Made by a program: the position numbers and the translations under genes
In this document: positions 1 through 8,099 of the stretch, piece after piece
How positions within the stretch are numbered: position 1 is the first letter of the stretch
Layout of the letters: the number at the start of each line of letters is the position of its first letter
Assembly: GCF_943192995.1 (NCBI RefSeq)
Contig: NZ_CALPCP010000009.1
Coordinates: forward strand, 62,001 to 126,000
DNA: 64,000 bases
Direction of reading: 5' to 3'
Source: Flintibacter muris
Lineage (GTDB): Bacteria > Bacillota > Clostridia > Oscillospirales > Oscillospiraceae
Notes under the pieces: model-generated
Seen by the model: the letters and a program-made list of their open reading frames with translations, nothing else
The model's database searches: none
What the model was told of the DNA's origin: nothing

Positions 1-67
1 AGCATATAAGGAGCGCAAACTGCTGGCTTTTCTGCGCAAACTGTTTTTGGATATGGATGTTCTGCAC

Positions 68-109
68 AAAAAACATCCCGGCCGTTTGACGATTCAAACA
101 ACCGGGATG
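68..109 (-). terminator. Intrinsic terminator at the 3' end of the AgrC-like kinase gene
   Basis: Read on the minus strand, CATCCCGG (102-109) pairs with CCGGGATG (74-81) and is followed by a run of six T (73-68). The kinase stop codon at 94-96 lies inside the loop, so the terminator overlaps the coding end. Positions 1-66 upstream on the plus strand hold nothing I can identify. Confidence 0.75.
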
Positions 110-1425
110 GGGACCACAATATTCATTTCAAACCAGCCGTTCCGGTTGTGGATGGTCATGGTGCCGCCGTATTTATCCGCGGTGTAGCGGATGGATTTGA
201 TGCCGAAGCCGTGGTAAGCGCCGTCGTCCTTGGTGGAGACGGGCAGGCCGTCCTGAAATTCCAGATGTTCCTCGCAGTAGTTCTCGCACTGGATGACCAG
301 AAAGTCCTTTCGGGTATATACCGCCAGATGGATCAGCCGCTTCTTTTTGTCCTGGATGGTCAGCTCATATTCAATGGCGTTGTCCAGAATGTTGCCGAAG
401 ATGGAGCAGATGTCCATCACATCCATAAACTCCAGCCGGGCCCCGTCGGCCACGCAGGTCAGCTCAATGCCGTGGCGGGCGCAGTACAGGCTTTTGCCGG
501 TGAGTACGGTGTCCAGCACCGAGTTGCCCGTCTTGTTCTGGGCCTCATAGGTGCGGATCTCCTCCTCCATCCCGTCCAGAAAGTCCAGCCGCCGCTGGGG
601 GTCCTGCTCCGCCCGGAGTACGGCGATCTGATGCTTCAGGTCGTGGTACTTCCGGTTGACCACATCGATGCTCTCCCGGGATTGCTTATACTGGATGTAC
701 TGGTTTTGCAGGATGTTCTGGATGGCGTCCAGCTCCCGCTGCATATACAGCTCACACCGCTGCACATGGTAGGCGTACAGCATAGCCACCCCGGCCAGGT
801 CCATCAGGGTGCGGATGTTGTAGATGCTCTCAATGGCGGAGCTGCTGAAAGGGGTGTTGGAGTAGACAAAGGACAGGTTGCTCATAAGAAAGCAGGCCGC
901 ACTGATGACCACCGGGGGACACAGCTCCCCCGCCCGGAAGACCAGGGCGGAGGGCGGGTCCTCCCGCAGGCCGGTCAGCCGGCGTATGATCTGGAACACG
1001 CCGAGATAGACCGCCGCCAGAAAGGCCAGAGACAGCAAAATTGCGGACCATGTCCCCTCCTGAATATCCAGCCTGTGCCGGGTGTAGGAGTACAGCTGCC
1101 ACTCCAGCGAGGCGGCAAACTCTGCGGTGAGAAAGGCACAGGCGGTAAAGTAGCCCGCACTGGTCAGGGGGATATTGCAGCATGCGGCAATGAGAAAAAA
1201 CATCAGTCCCACCGCCGCCATCATACAGGGCAGCCACAAAGGGATGGGCAGGCCGTCAGTCAGGCAGAGAAACAGGCACTGGACCGCCAGCCCCAGGCCC
1301 AGCATGGCCCACAGCCGGGGACCGGTGACGCGCAGGGGGCGTCTGCGGATAAAGACCAGACAGGCGCACCACTCGGCAAGGGCGGTAAACAGCCTGGGAA
1401 TGTCGGAGAGGTAGACCTGATTCAT
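94..1425 (-). CDS. AgrC-like sensor histidine kinase (GHKL family)
   Basis: A 443-residue membrane sensor kinase. The first ~220 residues are a run of hydrophobic segments (about six membrane passes), as in AgrC-type peptide sensors. A coiled stretch follows, then the motif KYHDLKHQ with likely phospho-acceptor His261. A GHKL ATPase domain comes next, with N box NILDNAIE near residue 345 and GFGIKSI near the end. The ATG at 1423-1425 is chosen because it follows GGGAGG and overlaps the regulator stop (ATGA, 4 bp), showing translational coupling. The family senses secreted peptides and phosphorylates a LytTR regulator. No agrB or agrD lies nearby, so the signal is unknown. The call to family is firm; the ligand is not known. 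Confidence 0.88.
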   Translation of the reverse strand: MNQVYLSDIPRLFTALAEWCACLVFIRRRPLRVTGPRLWAMLGLGLAVQCLFLCLTDGLPIPLWLPCMMAAVGLMFFLIAACCNIPLTSAGYFTACAFLTAEFAASLEWQLYSYTRHRLDIQEGTWSAILLSLAFLAAVYLGVFQIIRRLTGLREDPPSALVFRAGELCPPVVISAACFLMSNLSFVYSNTPFSSSAIESIYNIRTLMDLAGVAMLYAYHVQRCELYMQRELDAIQNILQNQYIQYKQSRESIDVVNRKYHDLKHQIAVLRAEQDPQRRLDFLDGMEEEIRTYEAQNKTGNSVLDTVLTGKSLYCARHGIELTCVADGARLEFMDVMDICSIFGNILDNAIEYELTIQDKKKRLIHLAVYTRKDFLVIQCENYCEEHLEFQDGLPVSTKDDGAYHGFGIKSIRYTADKYGGTMTIHNRNGWFEMNIVVPIPVV

Positions 1426-2132
1426 GTTCGCATCCCTCCCACATAATCGGCCAGGGCGTTTAAAAAGGCGGCCCGGCGGTCCCGGCTGATGAGCAGCTTG
1501 TCCCCCTGAACCACGGCGCAGCCGTCCTGCACCCCGCGCACATGGGCCAGGTTGACCAGATAGCCCTTGTTGCACCGCAAAAAGCCCTTGTCCGCAAGGG
1601 CCTCCTCCATCTGCTGGAGGGTGGAGGAGGAGGCGTAGATGCCGTCCCGGGTATGAAACATCAGCTGATGCCCCAAACGCTCAATATAGCAGATATCCCC
1701 AATATCCAGCTTCAAAGCGCCCCCCTTTACCGCCACGGTGATATAGGCGTCCTCCCGTTTGCGGATGTAGCGCAGGCACCGGGTAAGCCGCTGGGAAAAG
1801 GAAAAGTAGTTCAGCGGCTTGAGAATGTAGTCCAGGGCGTTGACGGAGTAGCCCTGGATGGCGTACTGGGCCAGGTTGGTCACAAAGATGATAACCACCG
1901 CGGGGTCACTTTTCCGGATGTGGGCCGCCGCCGTCATTCCGTCCACAAAGGGCATGTCCACGTCCAGCAGGAGCAGGTCATACTCCGGCTTGTAGTGCTC
2001 AATCAGGTCCTCGCCGTTATCGTAGCGGGTGATCTGAAAGGTGCGGCCCGTCTCCTGGCCGTAATCCCGGAGGAATTGTTCCAGCTTGGCGCAGCACTGC
2101 AAGTCATCCTCCGCAATGATAGTACGGATCAT
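1422..2132 (-). CDS. LytTR-family response regulator (AgrA/LytR type)
   Basis: A 236-residue cytoplasmic response regulator. Residues 1-120 form a receiver domain with acidic pocket EDD at 8-10, phospho-acceptor Asp57 in LLLLDVDMP, and the conserved Lys in LKPLNY. Residues ~135-236 form a LytTR DNA-binding domain (GDICYIERLGH, FLRCNKGYLVNLAHV). It starts at ATG 2130-2132 behind GGAGGG. Its stop overlaps the kinase start by 4 bp, so the regulator is first in a two-gene operon. LytTR regulators usually bind direct repeats in promoters of peptide-signalling or cell-envelope genes; its targets cannot be told from here. Confidence 0.9.
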   Translation of the reverse strand: MIRTIIAEDDLQCCAKLEQFLRDYGQETGRTFQITRYDNGEDLIEHYKPEYDLLLLDVDMPFVDGMTAAAHIRKSDPAVVIIFVTNLAQYAIQGYSVNALDYILKPLNYFSFSQRLTRCLRYIRKREDAYITVAVKGGALKLDIGDICYIERLGHQLMFHTRDGIYASSSTLQQMEEALADKGFLRCNKGYLVNLAHVRGVQDGCAVVQGDKLLISRDRRAAFLNALADYVGGMRT

Positions 2133-2617
2133 CCCATGTCCCTCCTTCCGGCCCTGGGCACGGTGTTATGAGAGTATTTTCCCATAATTTCTTATGAATT
2201 GCAACGCTTATTTTCTAAAAAACACATTTTCCGGGCGGAATTTTCCCGGGAAATATAAATCTGGAACGCCGCGCTGCCATTTCTTTATCCCCGAAAATGC
2301 CGTTCTATTGTATAACATTCCAATATCTGCACCCATTATTGAAAGAGAAGACCGATTGTAAAGGCGGCTTGTGGCCGCCCGCAGAAACAAATGGCTCTGT
2401 CTGTGACAGGCGGGCGGCCATAGGCTGCCCCTACAGTTCCGGTGCCGTCAGTTTTTAAGTTTGCTATAAAATGCCGGTATAGTCCGAAAATACGGGCTAT
2501 ACCGACATGCTAAGAACTTCTAAAGAGATAATCTATAACAAATGCCAAAAATCCTGACAAAGGGGCCAGCCCCCGCGGATAATTTGTGGGGGCCGCTAAT
2601 TTGGGGGGGCAATCTGA
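2133..2617. other. Intergenic region between the agrCA-like operon and ptsG
   Basis: This 485-bp AT-rich gap holds one class A palindromic repeat (2357-2436). It also holds a hairpin CGGTATAGTCCG/CGGGCTATACCG (2475-2486 with 2493-2504). Near 2565-2597 G/C blocks could terminate ptsG transcription arriving from the right. I see no convincing gene. The regulator promoter should lie in the AT-rich part near 2150-2240, but I could not fix -35/-10 boxes. Confidence 0.5.
2357..2436. repeat. Class A intergenic palindromic repeat
   Basis: The left arm TGTAAAGGCGGCTTGTGGCC and the right arm ending GGCTGCCCCTACAG form an imperfect inverted repeat around a short spacer. It belongs to the dispersed family described in the findings. 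The following sequence CGGTGCCGTCAG resembles the CGGTGTCAGC that follows other copies. Confidence 0.7.
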
Positions 2618-4753
2618 TCAGCCTTTTATCTCCAGCAGAGGGGCGCCCGCCTGGATCTGGCCCTGAGCTTTGGGGGTGACGCTCTGATAGTCGTCGGTGT
2701 TGCAGACGATCATGGGGGTGGTACACAGGTAGCCCGCCGCCTTGATGGCGTCAATGTCGAAGGAGATGAGCAGGTCGCCCTTTTTCACCTTCTGATCTAC
2801 GGCGACATGGGCCTTAAAGTGCTTGCCGCCCAGTTCCACGGTGTTGATGCCGATATGGAGCAGCAGCTCCACACCCTCGCCGGTGACCAGGCCAATGGCG
2901 TGGTGGGTGTCGAACAGGTTATCCACCACAGCGTCGGCGGGGGCGAACAGCTTGCCCTCAGAGGGCTCAATGGCCACACCTTCCCCCAGTACACAGGTTG
3001 CGAAGGCCTCGTCCTGGACCTGGTCCATGGGGACCACAGTACCGCTCATATGGGCGGACATCAGCGTGTCCTGTTTTTTCTCTGCGGGGGCCTTGGCCGG
3101 TGCGGCCGCAGGAGCGGAGGTGGAGATATCGTCCAGATGGTCAGACTCGGGGGAGTCCATAAAGTCCACCAGGTTGGATTTGATTACCGCCACCTGGGGG
3201 CCGTACACCACCTGGACGCCGTTGCCCTTATGGATCACTCCGGAGGCTCCGGACTGCTTGAGCATGGCGTCGGAGACCTTGGAGGCGTCAATGACGGTGA
3301 CCCGCAGGCGGGTGGCGCAGCAGTCCACATCAGACAGGTTGGCCTTGCCGCCCAGGCCCTGGAGAATCAGCGCGGAGACAGGGTCAGACAGGCCGCCTGC
3401 CGGGGAGGAGCCGTCCGGGCCCACACCGGTCTTGGCCTTGAAGTCGGAGCGGGTGAAGAGCTTGGTCTCCTCCCCGTCATCCTCCCGGCCCGGAGTTTTC
3501 AGGTTCATTTTAGTAATCATAAAATAGAAGGTGAAATAATACAGCACAAAATACACCGCACCCACAATGGGCACCCAGATCCAGTGGGTCTTGTCATTGC
3601 CCTGGAGAATGCCGAACAGGGTCAGGTCGATAATGCCGCCGGAGAAGGTCATGCCCACGCCCACGTTGAAAATGTGCATCAGCATGTAGGACAGGCCGGC
3701 ATAGACGCAGTGGACAGCGTACATCAGAGGGGCCACGAACAGGAAGGTGAACTCCAGCGGCTCAGTGATACCGGTGAGCATGGCGGTGAGGGCGGCGGAG
3801 ATGAGCAGTCCCCCCGCCACCTTCCGCTTTTCGGGCTTGGCGGTTTTATACATGGCCAGCGCCGCACCGGGCAGGCCCAGGATCATAAAGGGGAACTTAC
3901 CCGCCATAAACCGGGTGGCGGAGACGGAGAAGACTTCCGTGGACTTGGAGGCCAGCTCGGCGAAGAAGATGTTCTGAGCGCCCTGGATGGTCACGCCGTC
4001 CACAATAGCGGTTCCGCCCACGGCGGTCTGCCAGAAGGGCATATAGAACACGTGGTGCAGGCCGAAGGGGATGAGGGCCCGCTCCAGGATGCCATAGATC
4101 CAGGTGCCGGCGTATCCGGACTGGATGACCAGATTGCCCAGGGCGGCAATGCCCATCTGAACTACGGGCCAGATAAAGAACATAGCAATGCCCACCACCA
4201 CGAAGACGGCGGTGCAGACGATAGGGACAAAGCGGGTGCCGCCGAAGAAGGAGAGCACCTGAGGCAGCTGGATCTTATAGAAGCGGTTGTGGAGGGCGGC
4301 TACCCCCAGGCCCACAATGATGCCGCCGAACACACCCATTTGCAGGGTGGTGATGCCCAGGGTGGAGGTGGTGGAGTTGGCCGCCATGGCCTCCACGCCG
4401 CCCCGGGAGGTAATCATGGCGGAGATGGCGGTGTTCATCACCAGGTAGGCGATAGCGCCGGACAGGGCGGCCACCTCCTTTTCCTTTTTGGCCATGCCGA
4501 TTGCCACGCCCATGGCGAAGAGCAGGGCCAGGTTGTTGAACACGGCGCTGCCGCACTGGTTCATAATGTCCAGGATGGTGTAGGCCACGCTGCCCTCGTA
4601 GATGACGCCGGTGAGGCCGTAGGCCTCCAGCATGGTCTGGTTGGTGAACGAGCTGCCAATACCCAGCAGCAATCCGGCCACGGGCAGCAGGGCAATGGGC
4701 AGCATAAACGAGCGGCCCACCCGCTGCAATACGCCAAAGATTTTGTCCTTCAT
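2618..4753 (-). CDS. ptsG: PTS glucose-type transporter, EIICBA fusion
   Basis: A 711-residue sugar phosphotransferase permease that imports and phosphorylates a hexose, most likely glucose. The membrane IIC domain covers about residues 1-415 and contains the family stretch GITEPLEFTFLFVAP. The linker has the PtsG-like LKTPGREDD. The IIB domain contains DCCATRLRV with the phospho-Cys near 475. The C-terminal IIA domain contains LLLHIGINTVEL with the phospho-His near 633. The ATG at 4751-4753 is chosen because it follows AAGGAGGA; an upstream in-frame extension runs through the leader terminator and is not credible. It lies 116 bp downstream of the antiterminator gene and is controlled by the RAT/terminator between them. 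N-acetylglucosamine (NagE) is the main alternative substrate. Confidence 0.9.
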   Translation of the reverse strand: MKDKIFGVLQRVGRSFMLPIALLPVAGLLLGIGSSFTNQTMLEAYGLTGVIYEGSVAYTILDIMNQCGSAVFNNLALLFAMGVAIGMAKKEKEVAALSGAIAYLVMNTAISAMITSRGGVEAMAANSTTSTLGITTLQMGVFGGIIVGLGVAALHNRFYKIQLPQVLSFFGGTRFVPIVCTAVFVVVGIAMFFIWPVVQMGIAALGNLVIQSGYAGTWIYGILERALIPFGLHHVFYMPFWQTAVGGTAIVDGVTIQGAQNIFFAELASKSTEVFSVSATRFMAGKFPFMILGLPGAALAMYKTAKPEKRKVAGGLLISAALTAMLTGITEPLEFTFLFVAPLMYAVHCVYAGLSYMLMHIFNVGVGMTFSGGIIDLTLFGILQGNDKTHWIWVPIVGAVYFVLYYFTFYFMITKMNLKTPGREDDGEETKLFTRSDFKAKTGVGPDGSSPAGGLSDPVSALILQGLGGKANLSDVDCCATRLRVTVIDASKVSDAMLKQSGASGVIHKGNGVQVVYGPQVAVIKSNLVDFMDSPESDHLDDISTSAPAAAPAKAPAEKKQDTLMSAHMSGTVVPMDQVQDEAFATCVLGEGVAIEPSEGKLFAPADAVVDNLFDTHHAIGLVTGEGVELLLHIGINTVELGGKHFKAHVAVDQKVKKGDLLISFDIDAIKAAGYLCTTPMIVCNTDDYQSVTPKAQGQIQAGAPLLEIKG

Positions 4754-4794
4754 AAAATGTTCCTCCTTTTGTTGCAGTATGGCTGAAACTATAA

Positions 4795-4844
4795 AAACCC
4801 ATACGACGCATGCCGGAGGATGCCGGTACGCGTTGTATGGGTTT
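4795..4844 (-). terminator. Leader terminator upstream of ptsG
   Basis: On the minus strand a 15-bp near-perfect stem (4830-4844 with 4795-4809) is followed by a T-rich tail. It sits 41 bp before the ptsG start and shares its 5' arm with the antiterminator target at 4839-4867. The two structures are therefore mutually exclusive. Confidence 0.85.
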
Positions 4845-4867
4845 CGCCCGCTTAAGGTCACGATCCC
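4839..4867 (-). promoter_or_regulatory. Ribonucleic antiterminator (RAT) for the LicT-type protein
   Basis: Read on the minus strand, this 29-nt element begins GGGATCGTGACC and ends GCGGGCGAAACCC. It matches the shape of BglG/LicT targets (GGATTGTTACTG...GCAGGCAAAACC). It overlaps the terminator arm by six bases, as known RATs do. It begins just 2 bp past the antiterminator stop codon. Confidence 0.8.
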
Positions 4868-4869
4868 GT

Positions 4870-5712
4870 CTATTTGCTGCTTAAATTGATCCGTTTCAGG
4901 TGGATGGTCAGATAAATCAGTTCCGCATCAGAAACTTCTTTCTGGTATGCGCTGTGAATATACTCCCCAATGTGCCGGGCGCATTTGTAGTGCTGTTTGC
5001 AGCTGCGGATAATCATCTCCTGAAAGTCCGCGTCGTACTCGTCACACTGCTGGGGGGCGGCCTGAAACAGCCGCTGGGCAAAGTAGCGCAGATGGACTAC
5101 AAAGCGGTTGAAATCCAGCGATTCCCGGTCAAAGGTTTTTTGGTAGAAATACTCCACCACCTCCAGCGTGCCCTCGATCAGCTTGGTGATGTCATACATC
5201 ACGGTCATGCTGGTGTTCAGCTCCGCGTTGACAATGTGCATTGCGATAAACGCGGCCTCGCTGGGGTTCAGGTCCACCTGAGTTTCCTTCTGGATTACCC
5301 TCAGGCAGTGCTGGCCCAGGTGATACTCGGTGGGGTAGTAGCTCATAATGGCCCCTTGGAGGGGGTTGGTGAACTCAATGCCCTCCTCCTTGCGCTTGAG
5401 GGCAAAGCTGATATGGTCGGCCAGGGTGATGAGCAAAGACTCGTTCAGCGGCGTGGAAAGCTGACCTTTTATATACTCAATCAGGTCCTGAGTCAGCCTC
5501 AGGTGCTCCAGGGGGATCTGGGCGCACAGCTCCCGCAGCTTGCGCTGCTCCGCCTTGCTTTCCATGTGGTAGGTTTTCTCAAACAGGGCCGGGTCCACCC
5601 GCTCGCCGATTTTACGCTTAAAGCCCAGCCCCTTGCCGGTGACGATCATCTCGCTGCCCTTGTCGTCCACCACGCAGAGGATGTTGTTGTTGATTACTTT
5701 TTTAACACGCAA
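4870..5712 (-). CDS. BglG/LicT-family transcription antiterminator
   Basis: A 280-residue RNA-binding antiterminator that should stabilise the RAT at 4839-4867 and let transcription reach ptsG. Residues 1-55 are the CAT RNA-binding domain (KVINNNILCVV, GKGLGFKRKIGE). Two PTS-regulated domains follow at about 65-170 and 175-280. The four regulatory histidines line up at His100 (LADHISFA), His159 (AMHIVNAE), His207 (VVHLRYF) and His271 (LTIHLKR). Translation starts at TTG 5710-5712 behind AGGGGG; this start reproduces the family N-terminus. The neighbouring EIICBA probably supplies the inhibitory phosphorylation. LicT and GlcT are both possible labels; the PRD spacing and RAT look LicT-like. 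Confidence 0.88.
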   Translation of the reverse strand: MRVKKVINNNILCVVDDKGSEMIVTGKGLGFKRKIGERVDPALFEKTYHMESKAEQRKLRELCAQIPLEHLRLTQDLIEYIKGQLSTPLNESLLITLADHISFALKRKEEGIEFTNPLQGAIMSYYPTEYHLGQHCLRVIQKETQVDLNPSEAAFIAMHIVNAELNTSMTVMYDITKLIEGTLEVVEYFYQKTFDRESLDFNRFVVHLRYFAQRLFQAAPQQCDEYDADFQEMIIRSCKQHYKCARHIGEYIHSAYQKEVSDAELIYLTIHLKRINLSSK

Positions 5713-5970
5713 GCCCTCTGCCCCCTAAAAAACAAACCAACCCCGCCTTGATATTCCCGCACCTGTGCGCGGGTAAGCTCAGACAGAGTTGGTCAAGCCC
5801 GGCGAACCGGTAACATTCCAACATGAATTTGGAATCATGATAACTTTTCCGGGCAAAGAAGTCAAGAAGAGATTTGGAGGATAAAACAGATTCTGCTAAT
5901 TACACAATTTTGAAAGTAAATTTTTGACAATTACACCAAAACTATAGCAATTATCAGAATTTACCGCGAT

Positions 5971-6206
5971 CTGTAGGGGCGGCCTTTGGCCGCCCGCAAC
6001 GCGTCAAAAAACTTGTGCTTAGCCCTTATAGGCTCCCTCTATGAGGGAGCAGTCACTGCCGCAGGCGGTGACTGAGGGAGTTAAACGGCAATTTTTATAG
6101 CTTTTTCGGGCGCAAACTCCCTCCGTCACGGCTTCGCCGTGCCACCTCCCAAGAGGGAGGCTTTTTTGACAATCTGGGCTGGGGCGGCCACAGGCCGCCC
6201 CTACAG
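5971..6206. repeat. Class A repeat split by a nested class C inverted pair
   Basis: The left class A arm is at 5971-5998 (CTGTAGGGGCGGCCTTTGGC) and the right arm at 6181-6206 (ending CCGCCCCTACAG). Between them lie two inverted copies of another unit at 6031-6082 and 6114-6167, which share GGGAGTT/AACTCCC inner ends and GCCTCCCTC-type outer ends. The second ends in a run of six T and may act as a terminator. The arrangement looks like one repeat inserted inside another. Confidence 0.7.
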
Positions 6207-6228
6207 TCCGGTGTCAGCGATTTCGGCG

Positions 6229-6304
6229 CTGCAGGGTGCGACGACCCCGGCCCGCCGTTGGGGAAGCTTCCAGCCATCGGCGGGCTGAGCCGTCCCGCCC
6301 GGCA
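6229..6304. repeat. Class B intergenic palindromic repeat
   Basis: The left arm starts CTGCAGGGTGCGACGACCCC and the right arm contains CGGCGGGCTGAGCCGTCCCG. It is the same organisation as the other class B copies (GCAGGGCGNGACGACC ... GGTCGTCCNGCCCTGCAG). It directly follows the class A/C composite. Confidence 0.65.
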
Positions 6305-6443
6305 AATGAGGCTGGAGTTTCTGAACATTGATTTCTGTGTAGCTATGCTGTCCTGGAGGTATCGGGGATTGGGAATATTCTACAAAATGGGGCGAGGATT
6401 TTTTTGCATCTCTCCAATCTTTGCCTGGAGCGCAATTTTTTCC

Positions 6444-6472
6444 TTGCATTTGGCGGAAGATGTTGCTATGAT
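6444..6472 (+). promoter_or_regulatory. Sigma-A promoter of the malto-oligosaccharide transporter operon
   Basis: TTGCAT (6444-6449), a 17-nt spacer and TATGAT (6467-6472) with an extended -10 TGC immediately before it. It lies about 90 bp upstream of the binding-protein start, just before the tandem repeat at 6488-6523. Confidence 0.75.
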
Positions 6473-6487
6473 AATGACAACCAGATT

Positions 6488-6523
6488 GGTAACGTTTCCG
6501 GTAAAGTTTCCGGTATCGTTTCT
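6488..6523 (+). promoter_or_regulatory. Triple 12-bp tandem repeat, probable repressor operator
   Basis: Three direct copies sit exactly head to tail: GGTAACGTTTCC, GGTAAAGTTTCC and GGTATCGTTTCT. They begin about 16 bp after the -10 box, so a bound protein would block transcription. The ACGTTT core resembles LacI-family half-sites, and a LacI-family gene lies in the same cluster at 10077. The assignment to that regulator is inference. Confidence 0.55.
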
Positions 6524-6560
6524 GATGTCGGGGAAAATTTTATTTTAGGAGGACAATAAA

Positions 6561-7877
6561 ATGAAAAGAAGCAGAAAACTCCTGAGCATGGCCCTGTGTG
6601 CGGCAATGGCCCTGTCTCTGCTGGCCGGCTGCGGCGGCGGTGGCGGCGGCGAATCCAAAGGGGGCGACTCCAGCACCGGCTCTGTCTATTGGCTGAACTT
6701 CAAGCCGGAATCTGACGACACCTTGCAGCAGGTGGCCAAGATGTACACCGAAGAGACCGGCGTACCTGTCAAGGTCGTCACCGCCGCCTCCGGTACTTAC
6801 AACCAGACCCTGAACGCTGAGATGGATAAGACCAACGCCCCCACCCTGTTTGTTATCGGCAACCAGGAGGCCGTGAAGCAGTGGAAGGACTACGCCATGG
6901 ACCTGACCGGCACCTCCATTGCCGGTGAGCTGACCACCGATGAGTACACCCTGTATGACGACGCCGGCCGCCTGGTGTCCATCAGCTACTGCTATGAGTG
7001 CTACGGCATCATTGTCAACCCCGATCTGCTGGAGCAGGCCGGCCACTCTGTGGACGAGATTAAGAACTTTGACACCCTGAAGGCCGTGGTGGAGGACATC
7101 CACGCCCGGGCCGGCGAGCTGGGCTTTGACGCCTTCTCCTCCTCTGATATGGACGGCTCCTCCTCCTGGCGCTTCACCGGCCACATGGCCAACCTGGAGT
7201 ACTACTATGAGCAGGAGGGCGAGGTCTGGACCGAGTGCCCGCCCAGCATCACCGGCAAGTATCTGGATAACTTCAAGAACCTCTACGACCTGTGCATCAA
7301 CAACAGCCTGACCGACCCCAAGGAGCTGTCCGTGGGCGGCCATGACCCCCTCAACGAGTTCCGCACCGGCAAGGCCGCCTTCTATGTCAACGGCTCCTGG
7401 GCCTACAGCGGTGAGAGCGGCGTGGCCGACGCCGTGCCCAACGCTACCATGATCCCCTACTACTGCGGCGTGGCCGGCGAGGAGAAGGCCGGCTTGAACG
7501 TGGGCACCGAAAACTACTGGGCCATCAACTCCAAGGCCTCTGAGGCCGACCAGCAGGCCACCATGGACTTTATGATGTGGTGCGTCACCGACCCCGAGGC
7601 CAGCCGCTTGCTGGTTGACACCTTTGGCGTTATGCCCTACAAGCAGGCTGCCCAGTCCACCAACGCCTTCCTGGCCGCCGCTGAGAAGTACTCCGCCGAG
7701 GGCTGCTACAGCATGAACGCCGCTACCAACTTCCAGCCCAACGTGGACGACTACCGGGCCGCCATGGTGTCCGCGCTGAACCAGTACAACGCCGACCAGT
7801 CCGATGCCAACTGGGAGCAGTTCCGCATCGCCTTTGTGGACGGCTGGGCTGTTCAGTACCAGAACGCCAACGGCTGA
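6561..7877 (+). CDS. Extracellular sugar-binding lipoprotein (ABC transporter, family 1)
   Basis: A 438-residue substrate-binding lipoprotein, the capture subunit of the importer whose permeases follow at 8100 and 9005. A signal peptide (MKRSRKLL then a hydrophobic core) ends at lipobox LLAGC with Cys24, followed by a Gly-rich linker. The rest resembles SBP_bac family proteins for malto-oligosaccharides and other oligosaccharides, with motifs such as FRTGKAAFYVNGSWA and GLNVGTENYWAINS. The ATG follows AGGAGG. The promoter and tandem operator lie just upstream. The adjacent glucanotransferase and GH13 genes suggest maltodextrin as substrate; this is context, not proof. Confidence 0.88.
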   Translation: MKRSRKLLSMALCAAMALSLLAGCGGGGGGESKGGDSSTGSVYWLNFKPESDDTLQQVAKMYTEETGVPVKVVTAASGTYNQTLNAEMDKTNAPTLFVIGNQEAVKQWKDYAMDLTGTSIAGELTTDEYTLYDDAGRLVSISYCYECYGIIVNPDLLEQAGHSVDEIKNFDTLKAVVEDIHARAGELGFDAFSSSDMDGSSSWRFTGHMANLEYYYEQEGEVWTECPPSITGKYLDNFKNLYDLCINNSLTDPKELSVGGHDPLNEFRTGKAAFYVNGSWAYSGESGVADAVPNATMIPYYCGVAGEEKAGLNVGTENYWAINSKASEADQQATMDFMMWCVTDPEASRLLVDTFGVMPYKQAAQSTNAFLAAAEKYSAEGCYSMNAATNFQPNVDDYRAAMVSALNQYNADQSDANWEQFRIAFVDGWAVQYQNANG

Positions 7878-7902
7878 TATTCACGGTAACGCAAACTCTG
7901 TG

Positions 7903-7930
7903 AAGGGGCGGGCATCATCGCCCGCCCCTT
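7903..7930 (+). terminator. Intercistronic hairpin after the binding-protein gene
   Basis: AAGGGGCGGGC (7903-7913) pairs with GCCCGCCCCTT (7920-7930), followed by TCT. Hairpins at this point in sugar ABC operons commonly end part of the transcripts or protect the 5' message, giving more binding protein than permease. Confidence 0.65.
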
Positions 7931-7950
7931 TCTGCCTGATCCGCCATGGA

Positions 7951-8001
7951 GGCGAACATTGTTCATCCGCAGGCTCCGCCAGAGGACGGATGATGTTCGC
8001 C
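7951..8001. repeat. Imperfect inverted repeat in the binding protein/permease gap
   Basis: The arm GGCGAACATTGTTCATCCG (7951-7969) is inverted, with a small bulge, as CGGATGATGTTCGCC (7987-8001). It lies downstream of the intercistronic hairpin in a 222-bp gap. Its role is unknown; it may be another dispersed repeat. Confidence 0.5.
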
Positions 8002-8099
8002 CCCTGTAGCAAACGTCAAAATTGCTGGCAGCGGGCCGCCCGGGGCGGCGACTGGCGGCAATGTTGAAGGGTGCTGTAAAATGAAAGGGAGTTGATACT

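Larger units (their letters stand above)
5713..6560. other. Long intergenic region with composite repeats, then the sugar-transporter promoter
   Basis: This 848-bp gap between divergent genes holds an AT-rich stretch likely to carry the antiterminator promoter (about 5860-5965). It then holds the composite repeat block 5971-6304 and finally the promoter and tandem operator of the downstream transporter (6444-6523). I see no real protein gene; open frames here are in repeat DNA without ribosome binding sites. Confidence 0.6.

Noticed and set aside
148-1446. Plus-strand frame of 432 codons opposite the AgrC-like gene
   Set aside because: The minus strand encodes a clear kinase; the plus frame has no start signal or family match.
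6258-6548. 96-codon frame crossing the class B repeat and the transporter promoter
   Set aside because: It starts inside repeat DNA, covers the promoter and tandem operator, and lacks a ribosome binding site.
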